DNA of 64,000 nt from Prionace glauca (GCA_037974335.1 CM075729.1:110093962-110157961), one strand, 5' to 3'. Shown: positions 49,534 to 60,898, numbered from the stretch's first letter. Notes: a model not told the origin generated them from the letters alone. Numbers and translations: made by a program.

Positions 49534-49845
49534 TAACAGTTCCCCACTTATTCTTGGGTTAAAATTAAGACTCTCTCCACCAATATTTCCACTAGGGCCA
49601 ATACCAACCTTTTGTTTTGTTTCCAGCTGTCTAAGTTAATGGTCACCTATCGCTTTGCTTAAACTGCTGAATTCCTAACACGATGAAAAAACAGAAGATT
49701 TCCCCACTAATGTTCAACCAACTCTCCCACATGGATGGGGTGGGCTTCGAAGTGGGGATGGGTGAGGGTGTGAGGGACTCTGTCAATATCGAGGAGGACT
49801 GCAACAACTCAAAGATTTAAATTGAGGAGTGGGAAACAATTGGAA

Positions 49846-50037
49846 GTTGAAGTCTGACACCAGTAAATGTGCGGTAGAGTATTTCGAACCACAAGCTTTC
49901 GGAGTGCTGCTCCTTCATCACTCACCTGATGAAAGAGCAGCGCTTTGGAAGCTCATGATTCCAAATAAACTGGTGGGCTAGAAACAGGTATTGTGAGACA
50001 TCTTACTGTCATTCCAACATCGACATCTCCACATCGT
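49846..50037. repeat. Foldback (hairpin) repeat, near full length
   Basis: The left arm has GAAGTCTGACACCAG...AAGCTTTCGGAGTGCTGCTCC; the right arm has GAGCAGCGCTTTGGAAGCTC...CAACATCGACATCTCCACATC, its reverse complement in outline. Single arms occur at 2024-2150 (left, starting GATGTGGAGATGCCAGC) and 50830-50940 (right). Confidence 0.7.
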
Positions 50038-50209
50038 AGAATATTTTGACAGGAAGAATAGGGAGTTCACTTATTACTAGGATGTTGCAAGTTTCAACAG
50101 TTCCGATACACAAATGAGTCTCAGAGAACAACTAAAAGTTGTCACTAAAAGTTGCAACAACATTTAACAAGGCCACAAAACAAACAAAGCAACCACGGGA
50201 CTTTGTTTG

Positions 50210-50640
50210 TTGAGGGAGAGAACTGAAATGTAGGGAAGTTATTCTCAGCTCATATCAAAACTTGTTTAGACCACGTTTAAAGTGTTCAGAGCAGCGAGTG
50301 CACAGCGACTACTGGTGCAACTCTTGTTTCATGTTATAAAGAGGATGCCTTGGAGTGGATGCGGAGCAAATTTCCACAGATTATCGCTGTGGATATCAGG
50401 AAAATGTTTAATAAATTGGGTCTTGTTTTTCTTAATAAAAGGCTGAATGACAACCTGACAGAAGTATTTAAAATAGGGAAATGTTCAAAGATTCTGTTTC
50501 CTGTCCCCAAATGTAATATTTATCCCAAGATTTCTCATCAACAATATTTAACCAGGAGTGACTGGGATTCGGAAAATACCCTTTGTGGTATTGAAATGTT
50601 CAAGGGTGGATTCAGGTCACCCCCTATTGGGACAATAGAC
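50210..50640 (+). mobile_element. Decayed LINE C-terminal fragment
   Basis: The reading LGLVFLNKRLNDNLTEVFK is like LGLFSLERRRLRGDLIEVYK of the CR1-like RT. The rest is weak. An open frame of 99 codons here is a chance remainder of this. Confidence 0.5.
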
Positions 50641-50829
50641 AAACAGTGACCACAATCTTGCTTCCACAATCACTGGTTTGAGTCTCAACTCAGAGAAACA
50701 AACACGAGTTGGTAAAATGAATCATAAATTATCAAGTTTTTGCAAATCTTTATTTCTGTGAATTGATTTTTTTTGTTGGATACATTTTATTGAGTCTTAT
50801 ATTCTCCATTTGTTGGTCATTGCTCTCTC

Positions 50830-50940
50830 CCTCTCCCTCACCTGATGAAGGAGCAGTGCTCCAAAAGCTGGTGCTACCAACTAAACCCCATTGGACTTTA
50901 ACCTGGTGTTGTGAGATTTCTTATGCTGGCATTTCCACCA
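50830..50940 (+). repeat. Foldback repeat, right arm only
   Basis: CACCTGATGAAGGAGCAGTGC to GGACTTTAACCTGGTGTTG and CTGGCATTTCCACC. Confidence 0.65.
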
Positions 50941-50944
50941 TGCT

Positions 50945-51385
50945 GACACTATAGTTATGAACACCCACCAATGCCTCTACTTTCTCAGAAGACTAAGGAA
51001 ATTTGGCATGTCAGCTACGGTTCTCACCAACATGCTCATAGAAAAGCATTCTTTTCAGTTGTATCATAGTTTGGTATGAGACGGTCTCGGACGCTCTCTC
51101 TTCCACCTTCTTCCATCGGGAAAAAGATACAGAAGTCTGAGGTCACATGACAACTGATTCAAGTCCAACTTCTGCCCTGCTGCTGTCAGACTTTTGAATG
51201 GACCTATCTCACGTTAAGTTGATTTTTCTCCAGAGCCTAGCTATGACTGTAACACTAGATTCTACACTCCCGTTTCCTTCTCTATGAACAGTATGCTTTG
51301 TTTGTATAGCATGCTAGAAACAATACTTTTCACTGTATACTAATACATGTGACAATAATAAATCAAATCAAATCAATTCACCATT
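50945..51385 (+). mobile_element. LINE 3' end with AAATC tail
   Basis: The sequence runs from CAATGCCTCTACTTTCTCAG through CTTCCATCGGGAAAAAGATAC to the tail AAATCAAATCAAATCAA. It matches the other copies in reverse complement. No long frame is left. Confidence 0.7.
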
Positions 51386-52573
51386 GGAGGAGAATTTTTG
51401 TATCTGGACATATCCAATCAGTGCTGTGTTGAGTGCCTGGGGTCTAGGAGAAAGGATCAGAACTGGGACAGAACTGGATAGCCCCACCCTCACACATGGC
51501 TGGCTGCTCAGGTAAACAGGGGCCACTCCCTGCTTGGTTTCCCATGGTAGCTGACATTGTTAGCTATTCTCTGTCCTAAGGCTCCCTCCCTCATGCATTG
51601 GACTCTATTCTCATCGTTCCCTCATCTTCATCAGCGAGGCTATTAAGGCAAGCAAGTCCGGAATGAAATTGAGATTTAAAAATTATAAATTAGCCTCCTC
51701 TTTCCCAGGCTTTGCACTGCTGGTTGTATCACAAGAGGTGAGAGATCGATCAGTGGGATGAGCCAGTAAGGATCGCCCCTCAGGATAAAATTAGCATTCA
51801 CATGGAAATCTGTGTGTTGGTCAGAAAGAGCCAGCATTGATTTCTCATGTGGAAATTGTGTTTCTTAAGGATCAAGCCGAAAGGGTGGAAGAGTGTAATG
51901 CTAGTTGTTTCATTCATAAGTGGTAGATTACATGGAACTTTCAAAAGGCATTAAATGCAGTGCCACACAATGGATTTATGAGAAAAATTATAGCTCTTAG
52001 AATAAAAGGGACAGGAACAATGTGGATAGAAAATAGGCTGAATACTAGGAAGCAGAGAATAATAGTCAATGCACAGTTTAGGGCTGGAGAAATGTTTGTC
52101 TTGGTGTTCCCCAGGGGTCAGTGTTAGGATTTTTGGTATGCTACTGATCCAGATATCAGCATGCATCAAACAAATTAAAATTTTGCAGATGAGACAAAAC
52201 TTGGAAGTATTGTAAACTGTAAGTAAAACGATGGAGAATTTGAGAAAGACTTAAGCAGGTTGGTGCAGTGGGCAGATGAAATTCAATGTGGAGATGTGTG
52301 AGATGATGAACTTTGGTAGGAAGAACATGGAGGGACAATATAAAATAAAGGATCTTTAGTAATGGGAGCATTGAACGGAAGAGCAGGGAGGGTATACTGA
52401 CCTTATACATGACACAAGTTAGATCTCCGCTGGAGAATTGTGTACAGGTCTAATCTCCACATGATGGGAAGCATGTGAATGCAATCAGAGAGTACCGATA
52501 TGGTTTACAACAATGGTTCAAGGGATGAGAAATTTCAGTTATGAGAGGAGATTGGAGAGATTGGGACTGTTCT

Positions 52574-52946
52574 CATAGAACATAGAACATTACAGCACAG
52601 TACAGGCTCTTCGGCCCTCGATGTTGTGCCAAGCTTTGTCCGAACCCAAGATAGAGCTATCCCACTCCCTATCATTCAGGCGTGCTCCACGTGTCTATCC
52701 AATAACCACTTGAAAGTTCCTAATGTGTCCAACTCCACTATCACAGCAAGCAGTGCATTCCACACCCGGCCACTCTCTGAGTAAAGAATCCTACCTCGGA
52801 CATCCATATTTTATCTCCCACCATGAGCCTTAATGTTATGCCACCTAGTAACAGTAACATCCACCCGAGGAAATATTCTCTGCACATCCACTCTATCTAT
52901 CCCCCGCATCATCGTATACACCTCTATTTCAGTCTTCTCCTCAGAG
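52574..52946 (-). mobile_element. CR1-like LINE 3' tail nested in an older LINE
   Basis: It begins ATAGAACATAGAACATTACAGCAC and runs to CATCGTATACACCTCTAT. TCTC or CTCCTC flank it. It is younger than its host LINE. Confidence 0.8.
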
Positions 52947-52969
52947 AGAAGACTGAAAGGTTTGATTAA

Positions 52970-53263
52970 AAGGCACAATGGTCAGCACTCCTGCCTCACG
53001 GTGCCAGGAAGTGAGTTCAATTCCGGCCTTGGGTTAGGAGTTTGCACATTCTCACTGTGTCTGAGTGGGTTTTCTCCAGATGCTCCGGTTTCCTCCCACA
53101 GTCCAACGATGTGCAGGTTCGGAGGATTAGCCATGATAAATTGACCTTAGTGTCAGGGGATCAGCAGGATAAATATCTGGGGCTACGGGAATAGGGTAAG
53201 ATTGTGGTCAGTGCAGACTCAATGGGTTGAATAACTATCTTCTGCAGTGTAGGGATTCTACAT
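52970..53263 (+). mobile_element. tRNA-headed SINE nested in an old LINE
   Basis: Head GCACAATGGTCAGCACTCC, B box GAGTTCAATTCC, end GTAGGGATTCTACATTC. It splits the LINE at 51880-53625. Confidence 0.78.
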
Positions 53264-53674
53264 TCAAAATCATGAAGGCAACTGGTTTAAGTAAATAGGG
53301 AGAAACTTGTCCTGCTCATAAAAGCTTCAAGAATGAGAGGACACAGATTTTAAATGATTTACAAAATAAACTAATGTGATGTCGGAGAATATGTTGACAC
53401 AACAAGTGGTTGTGGTCTGAAATGCATTGCCTGTGCATGTAGTTAAGGCAGGTTGAATCGAGGCATTCAGAAGGGTGTTAGGTGATTACTTAAATAGAAA
53501 CAACGTGCAGGGGTACCCGGTAAAGACAGCGGAATGGCACTCAGTTAAAATGGTCACTTGGAGAGCCAGTGCAGACATAATGGGCTGAATGGCCTCCTTC
53601 TGAGCTGGGACAATTCTGTGGTTCAGTGTGTCCAGAGTCACATGCAGTCCAAACCACGTAAGGACGGAAGATTT

Positions 53675-53870
53675 CCATCCTTAGATGGTCATTATTGAAT
53701 AAGACAGATTTCTACAACAATCAATGATAATTCCGACGTCATTATTGCTGAGTCTACCTTTCAATTCCAGGTTGATTTCAATTCCAGCAGCAGCCAGGGT
53801 GGGATCTGAACCCAAGGCATTAGCCTGGACCTCTGGATTACTGGTGTGGGAACATAAGCATTGCTCCATC
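53675..53870 (-). mobile_element. Second-family SINE head, reversed
   Basis: GGTGGGATCTGAACCCAAGGC is the reversed B-box part and GGACCTCTGGATTACTGGTG the head. Confidence 0.68.
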
Positions 53871-54038
53871 ATCTCTTTCAATAAAATTTTATTTCTGATT
53901 ACTCCTCTGTGAGGTTTTTGTACATTATTGGTGATAAATAACTAATGTGTTGTTTCATATCATGTTGTATAACAAGCACATTTCTATTAATCCACTCACC
54001 GTAAAATATGAAAGTCGCCCTCATGAATGCGGCTGCGA

Positions 54039-55345
54039 CTATCTTGTTGCACCAATGTTCTTGTACTGACACAGGAGGAGTTGTTTGAAGGTTTTCTTGA
54101 AGGTAGGGTTACACAGTGCATAGCAGGCTGGGTTCACGGTACTGTTGAAATAAAAGACCCAATATCCAATAATCCAGATTGTGTTGGGGACACAGGTTGC
54201 ACAGAAGGTGTCAATGAGAACCATGACATTGTATGGGGCCCAGGTGATGAAACATGCCAGGAGAATAGCCAGGACAGTCCTAGTCACCTTCTTCTCTCGG
54301 AATGCAGCTCCCTTCTTCATAGCAGAGATATTGGCCATTGTAATGATCATATTGTCTTGTCTGGTCTCTCTATTATGCCCTGTCTTACTATTGATACATG
54401 GCACCATTCTTGCTATGGTACCACCGTGATCATTGTTATGAGGTTTGCTAACTATCTTAAGGCAGGAGAGTTTGGTGTTGTCTATCTGGAAACAGCTTTG
54501 TGTAGTAGAGATACATTGTATTGTCCCTTCATGCTTCTGGTCTATGGGACCACACTGGGAGGAGTTAACTCATTGTGAAGCTTCTTTCCTTGGCCGCAAT
54601 TCACAGTTCTTACTTCTCCAGTTATTTTGCCACCTTGCATTTTGGCTTGTGGCAAATCATTTGATGTGCTGCTGCTATTCAATTCCATTATCTTTCTTTT
54701 CTCTAGACTGTGAGAAACGGCTCTCTCCCTCGATCCAGACGTCTTTTTATCTTCCATTACTCGACTCTTGCTGGCTCGAGATATTTGCACGTATAAAATC
54801 ATCATGATGAACACAGGGAGGTAGAAGGCAGCTATCGCAGTGCCAAAAGTGACGGCCGGATTTGAAAAAAATTGCACATAACACTCACCTTCACTAACTG
54901 TCTGCTTCCCTACGATGAACTGCCAGAAGAGAATGAGAGGTGCCCACAGGATAAAGGGCACCACCCAAACAGCTCCGATCATCATCCCTGCCATTTTTGC
55001 TGTTCTCCACACGGGGTAGCTGAGGGGCTTTGTCATGCAGAAGTAGCGGTCAAAGCTGATAACCAGGAGGCTCATGGATGAGGCATTACTGACAACATAA
55101 TCTAGAGTGAGCCACAAATCACATACCACTGGGCCAAACGGCCAGTAACCAAGTTGAAAGGAAAGTAATTGTTCATAGTTTGTAAATGCCTGTTTAGCTT
55201 GATAGAAACAATGACCAAAATGTTTCCAATAATTGTCACCAAGCTTAAAGCAGCTGTCACAGTCACAATGAGGACCACTTTGAACGTTTTGTAAGGAACA
55301 GGTCTGCTGGGTTGTAAAGAGATTCATCTGTCCGTGCGGAGTTTG
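54039..55345 (-). pseudogene. CHRM2: Muscarinic acetylcholine receptor M2-like coding exon, decayed
   Basis: The protein matches vertebrate CHRM2 along its length. Visible parts are the N-terminal TM1 in shifted frame ([11 protein letters not shown]), [14 protein letters not shown] at the TM3 start, DYVVSNAS with D3.32, SFDRYFC (DRY), the W-rich TM4, [10 protein letters not shown] in loop 2 and TM5 ([13 protein letters not shown]). TM6 ([22 protein letters not shown]), TM7 ([13 protein letters not shown]) and the exact M2 ending YKNIGATR at 54039 follow. M2 would be an inhibitory Gi-coupled receptor of about 466 residues. Here about 65 bp of TM2 and loop 1 are missing near 55155, the first 60 codons are in another frame, and a stop near 54542 ends the frame within a shortened loop 3, with TM6 in another frame. 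The normal gene has an intronless coding exon, so I cannot tell a retrocopy from a decayed duplicate. Confidence 0.88.
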
Positions 55346-56981
55346 CCATCATTTCCCTCTGACGTGTAGTTAGCCCTAAAGAAGCATAAGTGTAGAAACT
55401 AAAAGAGGAAATGATTAGGAAATAGATTTTGGATGTTTTGAAATTTTAAAAAAACGGGCGGTTCATTGAATTTCTACCAGCAAGATAAAAACAACTTCTG
55501 TTCTTGGAAACCAGTATCTTTGGGGGGAAAGACTCTGTTTTAATGAGGATTTATTTTGCAGGTCATTTACTTAATTATGAAGGATTAGTGAATTACTTGT
55601 TCCAAACTGAATGAAGATGTTGATGAGCCTCATTGCAAACATTGAGCTTTAGGTTCATTGATCCAACACGTCTGGGTGAATCTCCTTTGCACTCTGCAAA
55701 TATTCACCTGAAAACTTTCATCCCTTATGTTCATGTCTCAAGATCACAAACTCATTTAAACCCAAAATGCCCAGATCTACTAGTGAAGTAATGTAAGAAG
55801 GCAAAGCTTTAGTGTGGCATACCACACGATCTCTCACTCTTTGCTTCTATTCTTCTGTGGAACGTCAATATTTCCACACTGGGCTGTTTCTCTTTGCAGC
55901 CTCAAAGCACTGCTGGTTTAACTGGATGCTGATTAAAATTGCATCACTTCCAGCCTAGAGATGTTGTTTCCGGATCTTTCTGAGACACGCACCTCTAAGA
56001 AGTCTTACTTAGTCACTCTCCAACATAGCGCTCAACATCTCTTCTTATGTATGCTCTTCCCCCCATTAAATCCTTGTTCTGCAGGTCCTCTTTGAATCAT
56101 ATATTTCCAGAATATAAAATCTTTCATGTTCTCTCTACTGCCCCATCTGGTCAAATAAAATATAATAACATTACTTTGTTTGATTGTGAAACCTTTGCAA
56201 GCTGCAAGCATCTTTTCTCCTTCCTTTTGGATATTACAGCTAAAAGTTCAAACCCCTGTTTATCTCCAAATGCAAATTTCTACCCATGGCTTATGTACTT
56301 GTCAGAAAATTAACTTGCCATGCTTACTAAACATGCATTACTTTGATGTCTCAAACTTTATTCATCATAAGTACCCAGCATAACTACATTATGTCCATAC
56401 ATTTATACGCAAGCCTGTTTCTCAAGGTAACACAATGAATCCCATTAAGTCTCTAGCTTATTGTTCTATACCTTCAACAAGACTGCATGCAGCATTCTAT
56501 GTATTCTTGCATACTTACAAGTTAGCATGCACTCCTTATATTTTACGTCTATTCTCCTGGATATAAATACTAATGCTTGGTTTGCTTTTCCCCCCCTCAA
56601 TGCTAAAATACAATGCAACTTTCAACAATGGATGCACTTGATATTCTTTGTTCTTCTACCCCACTGAGATTTGCAACTTAAAGTAGTAAATGCACTCCCT
56701 ATGCTTCCTGCTAGTAATGTACTCGCTGACATTTCTACTGTTGAGCTTCAGTTGCCAATTATTTTCCCAACCTGCAATTTTATTTCTTCTTTCCTGTATT
56801 TTGTTATAACCCTAAATATTGACTATTTCTGCTCTTCAATGTGGTGTTCTACAGGGGAGCTGGGATGAGATGGTGGTGCTGTTGATGTTGGGGAACAAGG
56901 ACGTGAGTTGTGGAAGTGTTTGTTGAACGTAAAACGAGTTGGACGTCAGTTTAGATCATGTAAATTCCTTTGTTCTTCTCA
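55346..56981. other. Pyrimidine-rich spacer
   Basis: From about 55980 to 56870 the plus strand is rich in C and T, with stretches such as GGTTTGCTTTTCC and CTTTGTTCTTCTACCCCACTG that recall antisense LINE 3' sequence. I cannot fix a family or edges. Confidence 0.4.
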
Positions 56982-58158
56982 TCACTTAATGAATTTAATT
57001 ATTTGAGTAAATGGATATTTGACCATGTTCTTCAGTTGCTCTTTGAAATTCATCTGAGTCATGGCAGAAATACAAATGTTTGTGCTGCAACTCAGGAGCT
57101 GGGGTGCTGGCTGAGAGATTCCCTCACCTGTTACAGGCAGCGTAAAGTCCAATGCTTCAGGACAAAAACAGGAAGAGAAATTCACTGAGAATCATATAAT
57201 CACAGAATCCTTACCATGCAGAACAAAGCCATTCGGCCCATCGAGTCTGCACTGACAACAATCCCACCCAGGTATTATTCCCATAACCCCACATATTTGC
57301 TCTGCTACCCCACTCCCTTCCCCCCCAACACTAGGATCAATTTAGCATGGCCAATTGCTACTCAGGGGCTGCAGCATAAAACCTATTTCCCACATAATAT
57401 CAAACATCAGTGCAGGTTCATGCTCTGGAAACCACATTCCTACCCATGTGGAATACGCCACATATGTGGACCGTAACAGGATGAAATTCCCAGAGGTAAC
57501 AAATAGGAGCATGACAGATTTCCTTTGACCCTTCATCTCTAAAGATCTGAGACTCTCCCCATGGTAGGAAGACTAGAGTCTTCCTACCATGGTAGGAATT
57601 TCTACTGGTCAACAAAATATGTCCAACAGTGAAAGCGTTGAGCAGCACAATCAGAATAAATGGAACCACGGGTGAAAATGCAGTGCAAGAGCATAATTGT
57701 GAACCAGACTGGTGAGTCCAGAGCATGTCTTTGTACAGAATAAAGCCAAGGGGAGTTCCACAGCTGATACTTATCCATTAACATAAAATACCACATAGTA
57801 CCTGTTAAACAGCTCAGCACAGTCGCTGTTCCCAGAGTCATAGCTGCACTTTTCATAGTACAATACTTAAATTTCAGCATCTTGCAACAAATGGCCACAA
57901 ATCTATCAAGGGTGAAAGTGGTGGTGAACCAGACAGAACAGTCTGTGGCTGCATAAAGCAGAACATTGTGGAGGTTACACGTAGGGATGGAATACACTGA
58001 AAGGAAATGTTTCCTATAAACAATCAGAACATGCCTCGGCATCAGGTTGATAATATTAAGCAGCAGATCTGTCACCACCATGGCCGACAGGTAGCTTGTA
58101 ACACATCTGTAGAGACTGCACTTTCCATGAGAAAGCATCACAATTGTCACTACATTAG
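56982..58158 (-). pseudogene. GPR139-like locus D, exon 2, broken by frameshifts and a SINE
   Basis: The acceptor CCCTCACAG leads into ANVVTIVMLSHGKCS and a clear receptor body with TM2 (AMVVTDLLLNIINL), TM3 (DCSVWFTTTFTLDRFVAICC) and TM4. A frameshift near 57730 moves the TM5 part (PFILIVLLNAFTVGHILLTS) to another frame. A second shift follows near a 34-bp hairpin at 57559-57592, and TM6 continues as KGQRKSVMLLFVTSGNF. In TM7, after GFMLQPLSS, an insertion of about 255 bp (57102-57356) with near-identical 15-bp flanks parts the gene; CSTNICISAMTQMNFKEQL and the tail follow and end at 56982. It keeps DRF. No exon 1 is seen between 58158 and 64000 on the minus strand. It is more diverged from A and B than they are from each other. 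Confidence 0.85.
57102..57356 (-). mobile_element. SINE piece plus extra 3' segment inserted in receptor locus D
   Basis: The block is bounded by GCAACTCAGGAGCTG (57087-57101) and GCTACTCAGGGGCTG (57357-57371), 13 of 15 alike, in receptor TM7 sequence. It holds a 5'-truncated minus-strand SINE (57190-57356) and 80 bp of non-SINE sequence that recurs beside the SINE at 60554. Confidence 0.78.
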
Positions 58159-58274
58159 CTGTGAGGGAGAGATGTCAACAGGGAAAATATATATCAGACT
58201 GGGAGCAGAATTATCAGTTTCAAAAATTACTTGTTGACATAAAAAATGTGTTGACACATCCAGTGATCTTATGA

Positions 58275-58930
58275 TTTATTTTATTCTTTCAGCGTATATG
58301 GATGACATTGGCTTGGCCAGCATTTGTTGCCAAATCTAATTTTCCCTGAACGGAATGGTTTGCTAAGCCATTGCACAGAGCTGTTCGGAGTCAACTACTG
58401 GAATGACACACAGACCAGGCCAGGTGAGGATCATTGAACGACTACAGCACAAGAGGAGGTCATTTAGCCCATCCTGCCTGCAAAAGCTTTCCAAAGGAAC
58501 CAAAAGAGGATAGCAGATTCAATTACCTAAAGGACATAAAAGAAATATGTTTTTCTTTGCAATCAATGACAGTTATCATGCTCACCATTACTGAAACTAA
58601 TTTACATTAGACTTTTGAATGGGCCTATCTTAAGTTGAGTTTTCTCTACACGCTAGCTATGACTGTAACATCATATTCCACACCCTGTCCTTTCCTTTCC
58701 CCTTTTGTACACTATGAATGGTATGCTTTGTCTTTTTAGCACAATAGGGAATACTTTTCACTGTATCACGATACATGTGACAATGATGAATCAAATACTG
58801 GAGATATTTGTTAATTGATTTCGACTTTCATGAATTCTAATAGTGAGATTTGAACCTATTCCCTCAGGTCATTAGCCTGGCCTCTGTGCTCCCAGGCCAG
58901 TGACATTATCACTGCACTACCATCACCATA
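58275..58930 (-). mobile_element. Second-family SINE, split by later insertions
   Basis: From the 3' end (GCTTGGCCAGCATTTGTTGCC at 58310) to the head (GGCCTCTGTGCTCCCAGGCCAG at 58880) the order is kept, with a LINE tail at 58610-58795 and unknown sequence at 58435-58530 between. Confidence 0.65.
58610..58795 (+). mobile_element. Short LINE 3' tail (AAATC family)
   Basis: It covers the last 185 bp of the same family (GACTTTTGAATGGGCCTATC to GATGAATCAAATACTG). It is inserted in an older minus-strand SINE whose parts lie on both sides. Confidence 0.65.
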
Positions 58931-59623
58931 AGTGCTTTACTATTTGGTATTTCTTTTTTCCCTAGTCCAAATGAACTATGCTTGCCCTGTGATATGGCAT
59001 GAATGCACTCCACATGTGATCAATTGAGATATTCCTTAATATAAGATGAGTGAAAGCAGCACATTTTTATCAGAGAACCACATCACACTGATGCTGCTGC
59101 ACGAGTTAACCAGACAAAAGAAAACATCCAAACACCCATTGATCATCTGCCCCATGCTTGTGTCATCATGATCTCGTTCACCTTTGGTTCCAATAAGACT
59201 ATGTTTTAGTATAATTTTCAGGCTGTGGTTGCCATAGGCAACACCAGCATTTATTGCCCAGTAATAATTATTGTTAGGGTGTTATGATCAAGGCCTTGTG
59301 CATCACCTTTTCCTCAGACTCAACAACACAACACTGGAAAAAGGCAGCAAATTTTCTCTCTTCAATGCCTGATGTCAAAGAACATGTCCCTTGTTAAGGT
59401 ATTCAACACAGGTATTTATGAGGAACATGCACATTGTTTGACTATAAAAATAGACACGCAAAAACCACAAACTGACCCATTGACAAAGATGGGCATTAAC
59501 AACGTTTAAATCCTGTCCTGAACACATCACTGTTTGCTACGAAGTCTGAGCATCTGTCAAGAACTCTCAATAACTTATGACTTCAGTGACTACAAGATAT
59601 CTTTGGCATTACATGAAAAGATG
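58931..59623. other. No gene recognised
   Basis: Contains a short second-family SINE end near 59225-59290 (CACCAGCATTTATTGCCCAG, reversed). The rest shows nothing. Confidence 0.5.
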
Positions 59624-59940
59624 TGCGGCATGGTAGCACAGTGGTAAGCACTGTTGTTTCACAGTTCCATTGTCCTGGGTTCGATTCTCAGCTTGGGTCA
59701 CTGTCTGTGTGGAGTTTGCACATTCTCCTCGTGTCTGCGTGGGTTTCCTCTGGGTACTCCCACAGTCCAAAGATATGCGGGTTAGGTTGATTGGCTATGC
59801 TAAGAAATTGCCCCTTAGCGTCCATGGATGCGTAGGTTTGAGGGAATAGTGGGTATAATATGTAGGGATATTGGGGCAGGGCCTGAGTGGGATTCTGTTC
59901 GATGGGCCAAAGGGCCTCTTTCTGCACTGTAGGGTTTTAT
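59624..59940 (+). mobile_element. tRNA-headed SINE
   Basis: Head GCATGGTAGCACAGTGG, B box GGGTTCGATTCTC, end CACTGTAGGGTTTTATG. Confidence 0.82.
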
Positions 59941-59984
59941 GAGAAAAAGTCATCTATCAGTCCTTTCTAGGAGCTCTAATCAAG

Positions 59985-60185
59985 TGGCAGAACATTCATT
60001 GGTTTGGCACGTGCATAGGGTTGAAAATGGCTGTATCACCAAGGATATGATGTACAATGAGGTATCTGTTGCCACAAGAAGAAAAGTACACTGGATGATC
60101 ATGTCTGTCCTGGCCAAAGCTGAAATTTGCACTCTCATTATTGCTGGCAGGTGGAAGGATGGGAGCATGAAGTCAATATTGTACT
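59985..60185 (+). mobile_element. RTE/Jockey-type LINE C-terminal fragment
   Basis: HWFGHVHRVENGCITKDMMYNE matches the LRWLGHVHRMEDGRIPKDILYGE site just after the part found at 63620-63960. Mostly open for 93 codons from 59939, with the frame likely kept by chance. Confidence 0.6.
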
Positions 60186-60553
60186 GTATTTGTGGCCATC
60201 ATATCTACTGGCCAGCGTAAGCATCAACCAATGGAAGCAATCGTTACACAGAAATTAATATTTGGTATGAAACAAACAATGTGCAATCGCGCTTTCTGAA
60301 AGAACACATAAAGGTTTGTTCAGACCTATTGTATCACAATGGAAAGAGCTGAGCGATGAAGTAAGAACAAAAGATGGCAAGAAACATTTGCAGTGAAGGA
60401 GAGAGGAATGTGGTAGAAGGATACCTGTGATACTGTCTGTGAGATTCCCTCACCTGTTACAGGCAGCGTAAAATCCAATGCTTCAGGACAATAACAGGGA
60501 GAGGGTCCATTGAAAATCTTTGAGACTTTTTGTGTTGGAAAGAAATTCACTGA

Positions 60554-60898
60554 GAATCATAGAATCACATAATCCTTACAGTGCAGAACAAAGCCATTCG
60601 GCCCATCGCGTCCGCACTGACAACAATCCCATCCAGGCATTATTCCCATAACCCCACATATTTACTCTGCTACCCCATTCCCCTTCCCCCCCCCCCCCCC
60701 AACACTAGGGTCAATTTAGCACAGCCAATCCACCTAACCTGGACATCTTTGGACCTTGGGAGGAAAGCAGAGCACCCAGACGAAACCTATGCAGACATGG
60801 GGAGACCCTGCAAACTCCACACAGACAGAGGTCCGAGTTGAGCCCGGGTCCCTGGCGCTCTGAGGCAACAGTGCTAACTATTGTGCCACCGTGCCACC
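60554..60898 (-). mobile_element. tRNA-headed SINE with shared 3' flank
   Basis: Full copy in reverse. About 110 bp on its 3' side (60440-60553) match the flank of the SINE in locus D at 57110-57189. Confidence 0.8.

Larger units (their letters stand above)
51880..53625 (+). mobile_element. Old LINE with two nested insertions
   Basis: A degraded plus-strand RT region can be followed from GGTGTTCCCCAGGGGTCAGT (the [10 protein letters not shown] site) and TTGCAGATGAGACAAAAC (FADD site) through GAGAACTGTGTACAGGT-like sequence to 52573. It resumes at 52947 (AGAGAAGACTGAAAGG) and again at 53264 (CAAAATCATGAAGG), ending near 53625 in GGGCTGAATGGCCTCC. A LINE tail and a SINE lie in the gaps. Confidence 0.8.

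Noticed and set aside
54181-54429. Plus frame over the M2-like exon
   Set aside because: Antisense shadow of the receptor sequence.
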